Part shown: in pieces, positions 43,709 to 51,518 of the stretch
Numbering within the stretch: the first letter of the stretch is position 1
Layout: every line of letters begins with the position of its first letter
Assembly: GCA_937863415.1 (NCBI GenBank)
Contig: CALMFC010000005.1
Coordinates: 186,001 to 250,000 of the forward strand
Source: an uncultured bacterium
Lineage (GTDB): Bacteria; Patescibacteriota; Saccharimonadia; Saccharimonadales; Saccharimonadaceae
Reading direction: 5' to 3'
DNA: 64,000 bases
Translations under genes and position numbers: made by a program
Notes under the pieces: model-generated
Databases searched by the model: none
Told to the model about the DNA's origin: nothing
The model's input: only the letters and a program-made list of their open reading frames with translations

Positions 43709-44485
43709 ATGAAATCTCAAAAAAAAGAACAGGGAAGCGCGCTACATATTGCTATAGTTATCATACTTATTGTTATTATTCTAGGACTTTTAGGCTACGT
43801 TTTCTATAATAATTTCATATCAAAACCCGCCACGAATGCTAGTGACACTACCTCAGTCGACAGTAACAATAAAAACCAGAGTACTCCAACCCCAGATCCG
43901 GGGTATGTATACTTTACAGGGGGCACAGACTATGGCATGCCTAGCAACGTAACTTTTGAACACCCAATCGACTGGCAAATAGTTAGCGCAGCACACTCGA
44001 CCTTCGGCTCTGTGGGTGATGATTCCACCGGCCTGTACCACGACCATGGTTCAATGTATCTACAAACAGTAAATACAGTTGCTGGCTATACGGCACAGCA
44101 TGGAGGCGGCCAACAGGATAACCAGGCAACAATTATTATTACTGTAGATAATCGCTATAAGTCGCTTGACGATGTAAAGACCGCTATGTACAAAAATGAT
44201 GGTCTAGCGACTACTGAGGGAAATCTTACCATTACGACGCACGTGCACTCAGTTACTTTTACGCTCGGTTCTGAACCGGCTGTTGCATTTAGCCAACTGT
44301 ACACTAGGTCAAACGGGAGCAACGATACGAAAGCAGAGTACAATAACACAATCGGCGACGTACATGACTTCTACGTTCAGCACAACTCTAAGGTCTACCA
44401 TATCTTCGTTAATGGCACTACCATCGACAAAAGTGCACTACAACAGGTCATGAGTAAGTTGATATCGTCATGGAAGTGGCTGTAA
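43709..44485 (+). CDS. Membrane-anchored extracytoplasmic protein of unknown function
   Basis: 258 residues. A short basic start and a membrane helix (about 11-34) are followed by a Ser/Thr/Asn/Pro linker (about 40-65) and a single soluble domain with strand-rich segments (NVTFEHPIDWQIVSAA, TIIITVDNRYKSLDDVKTAM, DVHDFYVQHNSKVYHIFVNG), ending in a helix. The layout loosely recalls PsbP-like extracytoplasmic domains, without a confident match. The gene stands alone. Confidence 0.65.
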   Translation: MKSQKKEQGSALHIAIVIILIVIILGLLGYVFYNNFISKPATNASDTTSVDSNNKNQSTPTPDPGYVYFTGGTDYGMPSNVTFEHPIDWQIVSAAHSTFGSVGDDSTGLYHDHGSMYLQTVNTVAGYTAQHGGGQQDNQATIIITVDNRYKSLDDVKTAMYKNDGLATTEGNLTITTHVHSVTFTLGSEPAVAFSQLYTRSNGSNDTKAEYNNTIGDVHDFYVQHNSKVYHIFVNGTTIDKSALQQVMSKLISSWKWL

Positions 44486-44543
44486 TCACATTGTTGGGTT
44501 ACTTCTAGCCTCGTAGATAATCCTCCGCTCATTCCCCTCATGC

Positions 44544-44549
44544 TATACT
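44544..44549 (+). promoter_or_regulatory. -10 box of a leaderless transcript
   Basis: TATACT lies 6 nt before the ATG at 44556, with no ribosome-binding site. Confidence 0.5.
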
Positions 44550-44555
44550 AAAATT

Positions 44556-45173
44556 ATGCAACCTGATCACCAAAGTAACTACTGGCAGCACGACGAAAAC
44601 GAGCCTAAAAAGCCCGAAGAGGTCGAGATGTACAAACCCGAGCCGTTTGATGAACCTGAACCGCAAGCATCTCAACCCGAGGCGCAACCTGCTAATTCAA
44701 AGCCAGTCGATGATGAACCGGTTCATTGGCAAGCAAGTGAATATATAAATCAAGAAAAAAACGGACTGTGGTTTACTATCTTTGGTGTGATTGTTATAGG
44801 TTTAATTGCGGCGGATGTATTTTTGCTGCGGTCTTACACCTTTTCAATACTAGTGGCTGTTATGGCGATTGCGGTGGTGATATATTCGCGCCGTCCACCT
44901 AGACAAATTAACTATACTCTTAGTGGTAGCCAAGGTTTATATGTAGGCGAAAAGCTATATCATTTCAATGAATTCAAAGCGTTTGGATTGATCAAAGACG
45001 GCGAAAATCACTCGATTATGTTACTACCTGTTAAACGATTTGCACCAGGCGTGTCGGTGTATTTCCCAGAGGAAGTTGGCGAAGAAGTTGTCGACATTTT
45101 GGGTGCTAGGCTACCGATGGAAAAGTTGAAGCTAGACGTTATTGATATTGTGGTACGCAAACTCAGGCTTTAG
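44556..45173 (+). CDS. Two-helix membrane protein with acidic cytoplasmic N terminus
   Basis: 205 residues. Residues 1-65 are acidic and Pro/Glu/Gln-rich; two membrane helices lie at about 70-90 and 93-110; the remainder is a soluble domain (LSGSQGLYVGEKLYHFNEFKAFGLIKDG, FAPGVSVYFPEEVGEEVVDIL) that should face the cytoplasm. Similar proteins of unknown function occur in CPR genomes. I recognise no catalytic motif. Confidence 0.65.
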   Translation: MQPDHQSNYWQHDENEPKKPEEVEMYKPEPFDEPEPQASQPEAQPANSKPVDDEPVHWQASEYINQEKNGLWFTIFGVIVIGLIAADVFLLRSYTFSILVAVMAIAVVIYSRRPPRQINYTLSGSQGLYVGEKLYHFNEFKAFGLIKDGENHSIMLLPVKRFAPGVSVYFPEEVGEEVVDILGARLPMEKLKLDVIDIVVRKLRL

Positions 45174-45174
45174 G

Positions 45175-45290
45175 AATAGGGAATTTTCAGTTTTCAATTC
45201 ACAATTTTCAAGTGATTCTGAGCGATAATTAATAAATGAAAATTGAGAATTATTTTGTGAATTGTGAACTGTGAATTGTGAATTTGTCTA
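45175..45290. repeat. AT-rich interrupted palindrome with tandem GTGAATT units
   Basis: TTTTCAATTCACAATTTTCA near 45189 is mirrored by a TGAAAATTGAGAATTATT... GTGAATTGTGAA stretch near 45236-45285, in which GTGAATTGTGAA is itself repeated. No gene is seen in 45174-45446 apart from this repeat and the tRNA leader. Confidence 0.6.
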
Positions 45291-45304
45291 CCTTCCCCTC
45301 TCGT

Positions 45305-45446
45305 GCTACAATTACCCTTGTTCTCTGCGCCAAAAAGCGCGGTCGAAAGCACCTTCTAGTTACAAAATCGTAGTTGTATGGTGGTTTACCACGATATGAC
45401 TGCGAATTTGATTTCACAACTCGGGTAGTTGTGGGCTCAAATTCGT
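45305..45446 (+). promoter_or_regulatory. Promoter and long leader of tRNA-Arg
   Basis: TGCTACAAT (extended -10, about 45305-45313) is followed by about 130 nt with self-complementary pieces (GCGCCAAAAAGCGC; GTGGTTTACCAC) before the tRNA. The same TGCTACAAT plus ~100-nt leader occurs before tRNA-Ser(GCU). Confidence 0.45.
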
Positions 45447-45523
45447 GCACCCGTAGCTCAGCTGGATAGAGCGTCGGCTTGCGGAGCCGAAGGCCATAGG
45501 TTCAAATCCTGTCGGGTGTACCA
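45447..45523 (+). tRNA. tRNA-Arg(GCG)
   Basis: 77 nt: acceptor GCACCCG/CGGGTGT, D-arm GCTCAGCTGGATAGAGC, anticodon stem TCGGC/GCCGA with loop TTGCGGA (anticodon GCG), T-arm AGGTTCAAATCCT and encoded CCA. A GCG anticodon is uncommon because most bacteria read CGN with an inosine-modified ACG tRNA. Confidence 0.92.
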
Positions 45524-45566
45524 AATAAAAACGACTAGTGTAAACTAGTCGTTTTTATTTGGTTTT
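45520..45566 (+). terminator. Terminator hairpin that includes the tRNA-Arg CCA end
   Basis: ACCAAATAAAAACGACTAG and CTAGTCGTTTTTATTTGGT form a perfect 19-bp stem with loop TGTAAA. The left arm starts with the encoded ACCA of the tRNA. The same CCAAATAAAAA start occurs after tRNA-Ser(GCU). Confidence 0.8.
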
Positions 45567-45589
45567 GTCGGTATTATTCGAACACTGTT

Positions 45590-45808
45590 GGCCTTCGCAG
45601 AAGGTCATAGGTGAGAACTGCCAGTGGCAGTTCGCAAGGACATCGTCTGTGAGCGAGTTCTGCTCGTTATCGTGAGTTGCGGGGTGAGAAAGTCCTGTGG
45701 ACTTTCGCAAGGCCGGAAGTGCGACGGCACTGAGGCGGGGTCGACCAATTTGTCACCAGACAAATATGGGTGACGCGGAACGTGACCGAATCCTGTCGGG
45801 TATATGTT
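45590..45808 (+). repeat. Hairpin array downstream of tRNA-Arg
   Basis: A GC-richer stretch without a gene, made of successive short hairpins: GAACTGCC-agt-GGCAGTTC, GAGCGAG-ttct-GCTCGTT, AAAGTCC-tgt-GGACTTT, TTTGTC-acca-GACAAA. Two share a frame: GGTGAGAA-stem-TTCGCAAGG at about 45631 and 45691. It ends in GAATCCTGTCGGGTATA, an echo of the tRNA-Arg 3' end. Confidence 0.6.
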
Positions 45809-45882
45809 GTCTTTTCTAGATAAAATGATATAATCATTTTAAATCTTTATCCCCAAATATACTTTGAAAGGGGGTGATGAAG

Positions 45883-46218
45883 ATGGAAAAAGTTGCTAGC
45901 TATTTTGGTTACATTGCCCTTGTTGCAATGTCGGTTACCTTTCTTTGGATCATGCTTGACGATAAGAAATGGTCCCGACCAAGACTAGTTGTGGGTTTCC
46001 TGTGTGGGGCATTTGCGCTTGGTTCGCTTGTGCTGGGTTCATACATTGGTCCTGCATTCCTTAACTCGGATGCTGTGGTCTGGTTCACTTTGATCTCTGC
46101 TATGCTGTTCATGGCGAGCCTGGTGATAATTGGCTATCACATGGGTGTATCCAAGGTAAACAAGCAGAAGAGCGACAACGCCAAGGAGGCTCTCAGTCAT
46201 GAGAGGATCTCTGTGTAA
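45883..46218 (+). CDS. Small polytopic membrane protein
   Basis: 111 residues from the ATG at 45883; GGGGGTGAT upstream pairs with the 16S tail at the right distance, whereas in-frame starts at 45874 and 45877 lie within that site. Three to four membrane helices (about 5-25, 36-58, 66-90), then a basic tail (SKVNKQKSDNAKEAL). No family is recognised. A terminator follows. Confidence 0.6.
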   Translation: MEKVASYFGYIALVAMSVTFLWIMLDDKKWSRPRLVVGFLCGAFALGSLVLGSYIGPAFLNSDAVVWFTLISAMLFMASLVIIGYHMGVSKVNKQKSDNAKEALSHERISV

Positions 46219-46246
46219 CCTATTTGTCCACGACATCCGCGTGTCG

Positions 46247-46285
46247 AGCAGAAAGCTCCACGTTGATGACGTGGGCTTTTTGCTT
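46247..46285 (+). terminator. Intrinsic terminator upstream of tsaD
   Basis: Stem AAAGC(T)CCACGT / ACGTGGGCTTTT with loop TGATG, enclosed by AGCA/TGCT, followed by TTTTTG. Confidence 0.8.
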
Positions 46286-46290
46286 TTTGT

Positions 46291-46296
46291 TATACT
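46291..46296 (+). promoter_or_regulatory. -10 box of a leaderless tsaD transcript
   Basis: TATACT lies 8 nt before the ATG at 46305; there is no ribosome site. Confidence 0.5.
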
Positions 46297-46304
46297 GTTA
46301 CCAG

Positions 46305-47453
46305 ATGAAAATACTGGGAATTGAAAGCAGTTGTGATGAAACGGCGGCGTCGGTTGTTGAAGACGGACGTATTTTGCATAGCAGTGTGATTGTTTCGCAG
46401 ATCGACATCCACGCTGTTTATGGCGGTGTTGTACCAGAGGTAGCCGCGCGCAGTCACATAGAGGTAATTAATCCAGTTATTAACCAAGCATTAACAGACG
46501 CCAAAATGACCTGGGACGATATCGATGCCATTGCCGTGACCTATGCACCAGGGTTAATTGGCTCGCTACTGGTCGGAACTTTGGCCGCTCGGACGTTGGC
46601 GGCGTTAAAGAATAAACCACTTTACCCTATTCACCACGTTGAAGCGCATGTTTATGCGAATTTCCTGACGGAAGTGGGGGTTGGGGGTCAGGAAATGGGA
46701 AATGGGAAATGGGAAGGCACAGAAAAAGCCAGAACCAATGGGTTGCGGTTTTCGACCCCATTACCCAGTTCCCAACCCCTATTCCCAATACTGGCGTTGA
46801 TTGTTAGCGGGGGACATTCACAACTGGTACTATTCCGCGATCACGGAGATTATGAACTGTTGGGACAGACTCAGGATGACGCTATCGGTGAAGCATTCGA
46901 CAAGGTTGCCAAAATCTTGGGCCTTCCCTATCCTGGGGGTCCATCGATTGCGAAGGCGGCACTTGAGGGTAATCCCAAAGCCTATCAGTTGCCTAAGGCA
47001 AAAATGAGTGGCAAGTATGACTTTAGTTTTTCTGGGCTCAAGACAGCCGTTTTAAGGGCGGTTCAGCGTGAAGTGGGCGTTGACTTTACTTTCCCTTCAT
47101 TCGAGCTTGCAGACCGCCTAGGCGAGCGTGAGAGGCAAGACTTTGCTGCTAGCTTCCAACGCACTGCGATTGAAACACTGGTTGATGTCACTGAGCGAGC
47201 ATATAACGACTTTCAACCGAAGTCAGTTGTGATTGCTGGTGGAGTGGCCGCTAATCAAGAATTGCGAAGGATATTACAAAAGCGTTTGCCCTCAAGAATT
47301 GAATATGCACCGATGAGTTTATGCACTGATAATGCAGCGATGATTGCCTCGCTCGCCTATTACTACGCCCAAAAAAATCAACCAGTTGATCCGTTAGAGG
47401 TTGAGGTTGTTCCAAGTTTATCGATGACGAAAACGGCTTGGTCTAATCTGTAA
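46305..47453 (+). CDS. tsaD: tRNA N6-adenosine threonylcarbamoyltransferase TsaD with an in-frame insertion
   Basis: 382 residues from MKILGIESSCDETAAS, the canonical TsaD start; upstream in-frame codons run through the terminator. HHVEAH (metal-binding HxxxH-type, about residue 110), LIVSGGHSQLVL, the GEAFDKVAKILGLPYPGG block and VIAGGVAANQELR are present. TsaD transfers threonylcarbamoyl to A37 of ANN-decoding tRNAs. Compared with the family there is an extra segment of about 35-40 residues (about 123-162, VGGQEMGNGKWEG...TPLPSSQPLFP) between YANF and ILALIVSGG, encoded by a palindromic Gly-rich DNA repeat. The frame stays open, so the gene probably remains functional. Confidence 0.93.
   Translation: MKILGIESSCDETAASVVEDGRILHSSVIVSQIDIHAVYGGVVPEVAARSHIEVINPVINQALTDAKMTWDDIDAIAVTYAPGLIGSLLVGTLAARTLAALKNKPLYPIHHVEAHVYANFLTEVGVGGQEMGNGKWEGTEKARTNGLRFSTPLPSSQPLFPILALIVSGGHSQLVLFRDHGDYELLGQTQDDAIGEAFDKVAKILGLPYPGGPSIAKAALEGNPKAYQLPKAKMSGKYDFSFSGLKTAVLRAVQREVGVDFTFPSFELADRLGERERQDFAASFQRTAIETLVDVTERAYNDFQPKSVVIAGGVAANQELRRILQKRLPSRIEYAPMSLCTDNAAMIASLAYYYAQKNQPVDPLEVEVVPSLSMTKTAWSNL
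46672..46795 (+). repeat. Palindromic repeat inserted within tsaD
   Basis: The left part GGGGGTTGGGGGTC then repeated GGAAAT is mirrored by ACCCAGTTCCCAACCCC on the right; an inner AACCAATGGGTT/ACCCCATT pair also exists. A close copy of the left part lies at 62589-62619. Confidence 0.7.
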
Positions 47454-47472
47454 AACGTTGTGTATAGTACAA

Positions 47473-48459
47473 CTATTTGCGTTTAGGCTTTAGTTTGCGA
47501 ACTACTTTTTTGGCGGTTGGTAGGCCTTTACTCCATACGGAATATAGAGAGGAAAGCGGTAAATCGAATGTTCCCACTAGCTCAGTCGGTTTGTCTGTCC
47601 ATCCCAGTTTAAAGTTTGAAACACCCTCGCCTATCAGACCTCCGAAATCATAGCGTGATAGCCCCCACTCTTTGGTCTTTAAGATAGCGTGCCATTTAAG
47701 TGCGTAATTGGCGCGTAACTGTTGGCCGATTTCATCTACTCCCCCGTAAAGTTCAAAAGCAGTTTCACTACTAATAGCCAACCACAAGAATGCAATCGGT
47801 CGATCGTCTTGGTAGGCCGCGTAAATAATATTGTGATCGTCTAGTTTATTAAAAATATCAAAGTAATATTCGTCGTCGTGCAAATTAAATTTAGCGCGCC
47901 TTGCTGTAGCGTGATAGATTTCTAGACACCTGCTTAGCTCTTCCTTGCTGCGTACTTGTCTGATTTCGATATCTTCGGCAGCTGATTTACGGATGTACTG
48001 TCTGGTTTTTTTGACCATGACTGCCAGTAGTTCTGACTCGGGTTTAGTTAGGTCCAGTATCACGGTATTCGCTGGCAAAATTGTATTGGTTGATTTGCGC
48101 CAACCATCAGGTACGCTAAAGAGTTCGCTGTCTGGCTCGATAGTTAGGGCGACTGATTTGTGTACGCGTTTAACGTAGGCTGCCAATGCCTCAAGCATTG
48201 CATCGCTTTGTTCGCTACCGACAACTGGGCCACGCGGAATGTATGCCAGTGACCTAAGTGGCGCCGGCAAGCGCCTAATTAATAATTGAGCCGCACCAAC
48301 TATATTGTCATCCTCATCATAGCCAAATAACCGATCAGCTTGCCAGCCATGGGCAGATTTAACCTCTCCCCAACCCCATAATTGTAGTGGGTGTCCCCCA
48401 TTATCTAGGATGTAGTCGTTCCATTCGCGTTTATCTTGGCATAGTTTTAGGGTTGTCAT
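47473..48459 (-). CDS. FemAB/FemX-type aminoacyltransferase
   Basis: 328 residues with the double-GNAT layout of FemAB proteins: LQLWGWGEVKSAHGW near the N terminus, RLPAPLRSLAYIPRGPVVG, the middle KKTRQYIRKSAAEDIEIRQV, and the C-terminal ELYGGVDEIGQQLRANYALKWH and YDFGGLIGEGVSNFK, where the tRNA/lipid-II substrate binds in the family. These enzymes add amino acids from aminoacyl-tRNA to the peptidoglycan stem peptide. TATAAT 8 nt before the ATG implies a leaderless transcript. A second member lies at 54017. Confidence 0.88.
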   Translation of the reverse strand: MTTLKLCQDKREWNDYILDNGGHPLQLWGWGEVKSAHGWQADRLFGYDEDDNIVGAAQLLIRRLPAPLRSLAYIPRGPVVGSEQSDAMLEALAAYVKRVHKSVALTIEPDSELFSVPDGWRKSTNTILPANTVILDLTKPESELLAVMVKKTRQYIRKSAAEDIEIRQVRSKEELSRCLEIYHATARRAKFNLHDDEYYFDIFNKLDDHNIIYAAYQDDRPIAFLWLAISSETAFELYGGVDEIGQQLRANYALKWHAILKTKEWGLSRYDFGGLIGEGVSNFKLGWTDKPTELVGTFDLPLSSLYSVWSKGLPTAKKVVRKLKPKRK

Positions 48460-48467
48460 ATGTATCT

Positions 48468-48473
48468 ATTATA
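48468..48473 (-). promoter_or_regulatory. -10 box of the FemAB gene
   Basis: TATAAT on the minus strand (48473-48468) with 8 nt to the ATG at 48459 and no ribosome-binding site. Confidence 0.55.
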
Positions 48474-48493
48474 ACATTGGGTCGTCTCGGAAC

Positions 48494-48796
48494 TGAAAGC
48501 AAGCTTTCGATTCTCACCTTTGGATCCTGTCACCCATTTCTCTCGCCCGCTCCCATCACCAAGCTAAGCTGTATCTTCATATCGGCTGCGCTCCGGGTAT
48601 TTATAAGGGCCCCGGCGCCTTAAAACACTCGGGCTGTAGATGACATGAAGATACAGCTTAGCTCGTTGCTGGTTCGCTACTTCAATATTAGAGCGGTAAA
48701 CCAGGTGGCAGGACCCGCCGAGAAAGGACGAAATTAGAGGGTAACACCGTGCCTTTGCCCATATCACCTGCCAGTTAGAGGCTCTAGAGCCTCTCT
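48494..48796. ncRNA. Structured region between FemAB and valS, possible ncRNA or leader
   Basis: No gene is seen in 48474-48968. A perfect 19-bp inverted repeat, AGCTAAGCTGTATCTTCAT (48562-48580) with its complement at 48645-48663, encloses a 64-nt GC-rich part. Further pairs: GAAAGC/GCTTTC (48495-48508), GGCAGG/CCTGCC (about 48706 and 48770), AAAGG/CCTTT, and the palindrome AGAGGCTCTAGAGCCTCT (about 48777-48794). AGGGTAACACCGTG (48738-48751) matches the T-box consensus AGGGTGGNACCGCG at 11 positions, but lacks the GG that would pair with the tRNA CCA. Identity and strand are unresolved. Confidence 0.35.
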
Positions 48797-48819
48797 ATGC
48801 ATTGGCCGTTTGATATCTG

Positions 48820-48968
48820 GCGTTTACGTGAAGCAATATGGTATACTTATTATGAAAACAAACACGTGAATTCAGAGGAGTACGTTGGGTTTTCATACGA
48901 AAACTCTGGGTATTGTTGGTGCTTTTCACGTGAATAATACTGTTAGATAACAGAAATATGATATCAAT
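48820..48968 (+). promoter_or_regulatory. valS promoter and hairpin-containing leader
   Basis: TGGTATACT (extended -10, about 48838-48846) is followed by a leader of about 110 nt with the hairpin GTTTTC-atac-GAAAAC and two CACGTGAAT copies. No clear Shine-Dalgarno site precedes the valS ATG. Confidence 0.5.
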
Positions 48969-51518
48969 ATGGAATTAGCTAAAACTTACGATCCGAACAC
49001 TTACGAACCTAATATTTATGCTATTTGGGAAAAAAGCGGAGCATTTGTTCCAACAGGGTTAGGGGAGCCATACAGCGTAGTTATGCCACCGCCTAATGCC
49101 AATGGTAATCTGCACATTGGACATGCACTGACAGTTGGTCTAGAGGATATTTTGGCCAGATTTTATCGTATGAAAGGTCGTGATGTGGCCTATATACCGG
49201 GGGCGGATCACGCTGGATTTGAAACGTGGGTAGTATATGAAAAGGAACTTGACAAATTGGGTAAAAACCGTTTTGAATTCTCACGTGAACAGTTGTATTC
49301 TCAGGTTTGGGACTTCGTTGACAAGCAACGTGGCAACATGGAACTGCAGCTACGGGCACTAGGGGTTAGTGCTAGCTGGAAAGATTTGGTGTTTACGCTT
49401 GATAAAAAAGTGATTGATACAGTCTATGGAACGTTCAAAAAATTATGGGACGATAAACTGATTTACAGAGGTGAACGTATAGTAAATTACAGTACCAAAT
49501 ACCAAACAAGTTACTCCGACATTGAGGTTATTCACAAAACCGAGAAGGGAACGCTGTGGCAGATAGCTTATCCGACATTTGATCGAATTGGTGAAATTGT
49601 AATTGCCACCACTAGGCCAGAGACGCTGTTTGGTGATACGGCGGTGGCTGTGCATCCAGACGATGAGCGCTACAAAGACCTAATTGGAACCAGGGTTTTG
49701 CTGCCTTTAACAGATAGAGAAATTCCAATTATTGCTGATGAACACGTTGATCCTAATTTTGGAACGGGAGCGGTGAAAGTTACGCCGGCACATGATCCGA
49801 ATGATTTTGAAATCGGCGAACGTCACGACTTAGAAAGAATACAGGTCATAGATTTCGATGGGCGCATGATTAATGTCCCGCAGCAGTTTGTAGGACTAGA
49901 GATTGATGAGGCCCGCAAACGCACGTTAGCAGCCCTGCAGGCAGAAGAACTTATCAGGGGTGAGAAGACAATCGAACACTCAGTTGGCTATGACTATAAA
50001 AGCGGCTTACCGATTCAGCCACTAATCAAAGATCAATGGTTCATAAGGATTAAACCACTAGCTGAAATGGCCAAAAAGGCCCTAGAAAACGACGAAATAT
50101 CGTTCACACCATCTAGTCGTAAGCGAGTACTAATACAATATCTAGATAATCTGCGCGATTGGAACATTTCACGCCAGATTCCTTGGGGTATTCCAATTCC
50201 GGCTTTTCAAAACGTTAATGACCCCAATGATTGGGTATTTGACGACCGAGTTGATGAAAAGACAATTGAGGTTGAAGGCAAAACCTACCGTCGCGAAGAG
50301 GATACTTTTGACACCTGGTTCAGCAGTGGTCAGTGGCCATTTATTACGACTGATTTCTTAACGGACGGCAAACTTAGCCGTTTTTATCCAAATAGTGTGA
50401 TGGAAACAGGGGTAGATTTGTTAGATCGCTGGGTGGCACGGATGATAATGCTGGGGATTTATGTCACCAAACAGGTGCCCTTTAAACACGTCTACCTGCA
50501 CGGCATGGTACTAGATGAAAAAGGCCAAAAAATGAGCAAAAGTAAGGGTAATGTCATCAATCCTATGGAGACTATCGCGGAATACGGCTCGGATGCCCTC
50601 AGGTTAGGGATAATAGCTAACCGCAGCGCTGGTCAGAACCAGGCATTTAGCATGAGTAATGTAGTGGCCGGACGCAATTTTTGTAATAAATTATGGAACA
50701 TCGCCAGGTTTACTAGTGATAAGTTAGGCGCAGGTTATCGGCGAGGTGCGCCAGACCCTGTTAGTCTAGCTGATCATTGGATAATTCACGAGTTAACAGA
50801 GGCAGCGGCCGAAATCGAGAAGCGTATTAGCGATCACCGATTCGCTGAAGCGAGTGAAACTATGTATCACGCAATTTGGGACGATGTGGCTGATTGGTAT
50901 ATTGAATCTAGTAAGTACCAATTAAATAAAAGTGTCTTGGCGTGGGTGCTAGAGACTAGTTTAAAGTTAGCGCACCCTTTCGCACCGTTTGTAACCGAAA
51001 CAATTTGGCAGACCTTGCCATGGCACAGTAGTTTGCTGATGACTTCAAAGTGGCCCGAAATGACCGAATATAGCGATATTTCTGCCGCAGGCTTTACAAG
51101 GTTACAAAAACTTGTGGTTGAAGCTAGGTTTGTGATGGCAGAGCTGCCTGGTAATGACAAATACACTCTGTTATATCAAAACGATAGTTTAATTGCCGAT
51201 AATGCCCAGTTGATTCAAAAACTTGCAAAGTTGCAGGATATCAAATTGGTTGATCAGGCTAGGGGGCTAAGGCTAGCTGCCAGCGGTAGAGAAGCGTGGT
51301 TAGATGTATCAGAGGATGTAATGTATGAGCATCAGACTAATTTGGAACTACGCCTAAGTGAGGCTCATGGGGACGTTAAGGCGCTTGAAGCTAGGCTAGC
51401 GAACGAAAACTACGTTAATAAAGCACCAGCTAAACTGGTAGAAGAAACCAGGACTCAACTGGACAGCAAAAAGGCGCTGGCAGAGCGCCTAGTGCATCAA
51501 TTAGACGTGCTTAGATAG
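48969..51518 (+). CDS. valS: Valyl-tRNA synthetase
   Basis: 849 residues. Class I signature PPPNANGNLHIGHAL (HIGH, about residue 40), the editing domain with ATTRPETLFGDTAVAVHP, KMSKSKGNVINP (KMSKS, about 515), the anticodon-binding helical domain, and a C-terminal coiled coil (about 785-849, LEARLANENYVNKAPAKLVE). It charges tRNA-Val with editing of threonine. The length is in the usual range. The end overlaps the convergent 51511 gene by 8 bp. Confidence 0.96.
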   Translation: MELAKTYDPNTYEPNIYAIWEKSGAFVPTGLGEPYSVVMPPPNANGNLHIGHALTVGLEDILARFYRMKGRDVAYIPGADHAGFETWVVYEKELDKLGKNRFEFSREQLYSQVWDFVDKQRGNMELQLRALGVSASWKDLVFTLDKKVIDTVYGTFKKLWDDKLIYRGERIVNYSTKYQTSYSDIEVIHKTEKGTLWQIAYPTFDRIGEIVIATTRPETLFGDTAVAVHPDDERYKDLIGTRVLLPLTDREIPIIADEHVDPNFGTGAVKVTPAHDPNDFEIGERHDLERIQVIDFDGRMINVPQQFVGLEIDEARKRTLAALQAEELIRGEKTIEHSVGYDYKSGLPIQPLIKDQWFIRIKPLAEMAKKALENDEISFTPSSRKRVLIQYLDNLRDWNISRQIPWGIPIPAFQNVNDPNDWVFDDRVDEKTIEVEGKTYRREEDTFDTWFSSGQWPFITTDFLTDGKLSRFYPNSVMETGVDLLDRWVARMIMLGIYVTKQVPFKHVYLHGMVLDEKGQKMSKSKGNVINPMETIAEYGSDALRLGIIANRSAGQNQAFSMSNVVAGRNFCNKLWNIARFTSDKLGAGYRRGAPDPVSLADHWIIHELTEAAAEIEKRISDHRFAEASETMYHAIWDDVADWYIESSKYQLNKSVLAWVLETSLKLAHPFAPFVTETIWQTLPWHSSLLMTSKWPEMTEYSDISAAGFTRLQKLVVEARFVMAELPGNDKYTLLYQNDSLIADNAQLIQKLAKLQDIKLVDQARGLRLAASGREAWLDVSEDVMYEHQTNLELRLSEAHGDVKALEARLANENYVNKAPAKLVEETRTQLDSKKALAERLVHQLDVLR

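Noticed and set aside
45250-45450. Minus-strand frame upstream of tRNA-Arg
   Set aside because: It covers the tandem GTGAATT repeat and the tRNA leader, and shows no coding character.
48738-48751. T-box antiterminator upstream of valS
   Set aside because: Only 11 of 14 consensus bases match and the essential GG that pairs with the tRNA CCA is absent; no specifier loop could be placed. Kept only as an unidentified structured region.
48494-48796. RNase P RNA, tmRNA or SRP RNA
   Set aside because: The conserved GAGGAAAGTCC core of RNase P, the tRNA-like ends of tmRNA and the SRP GGAAG-type loop were looked for on both strands and not found.
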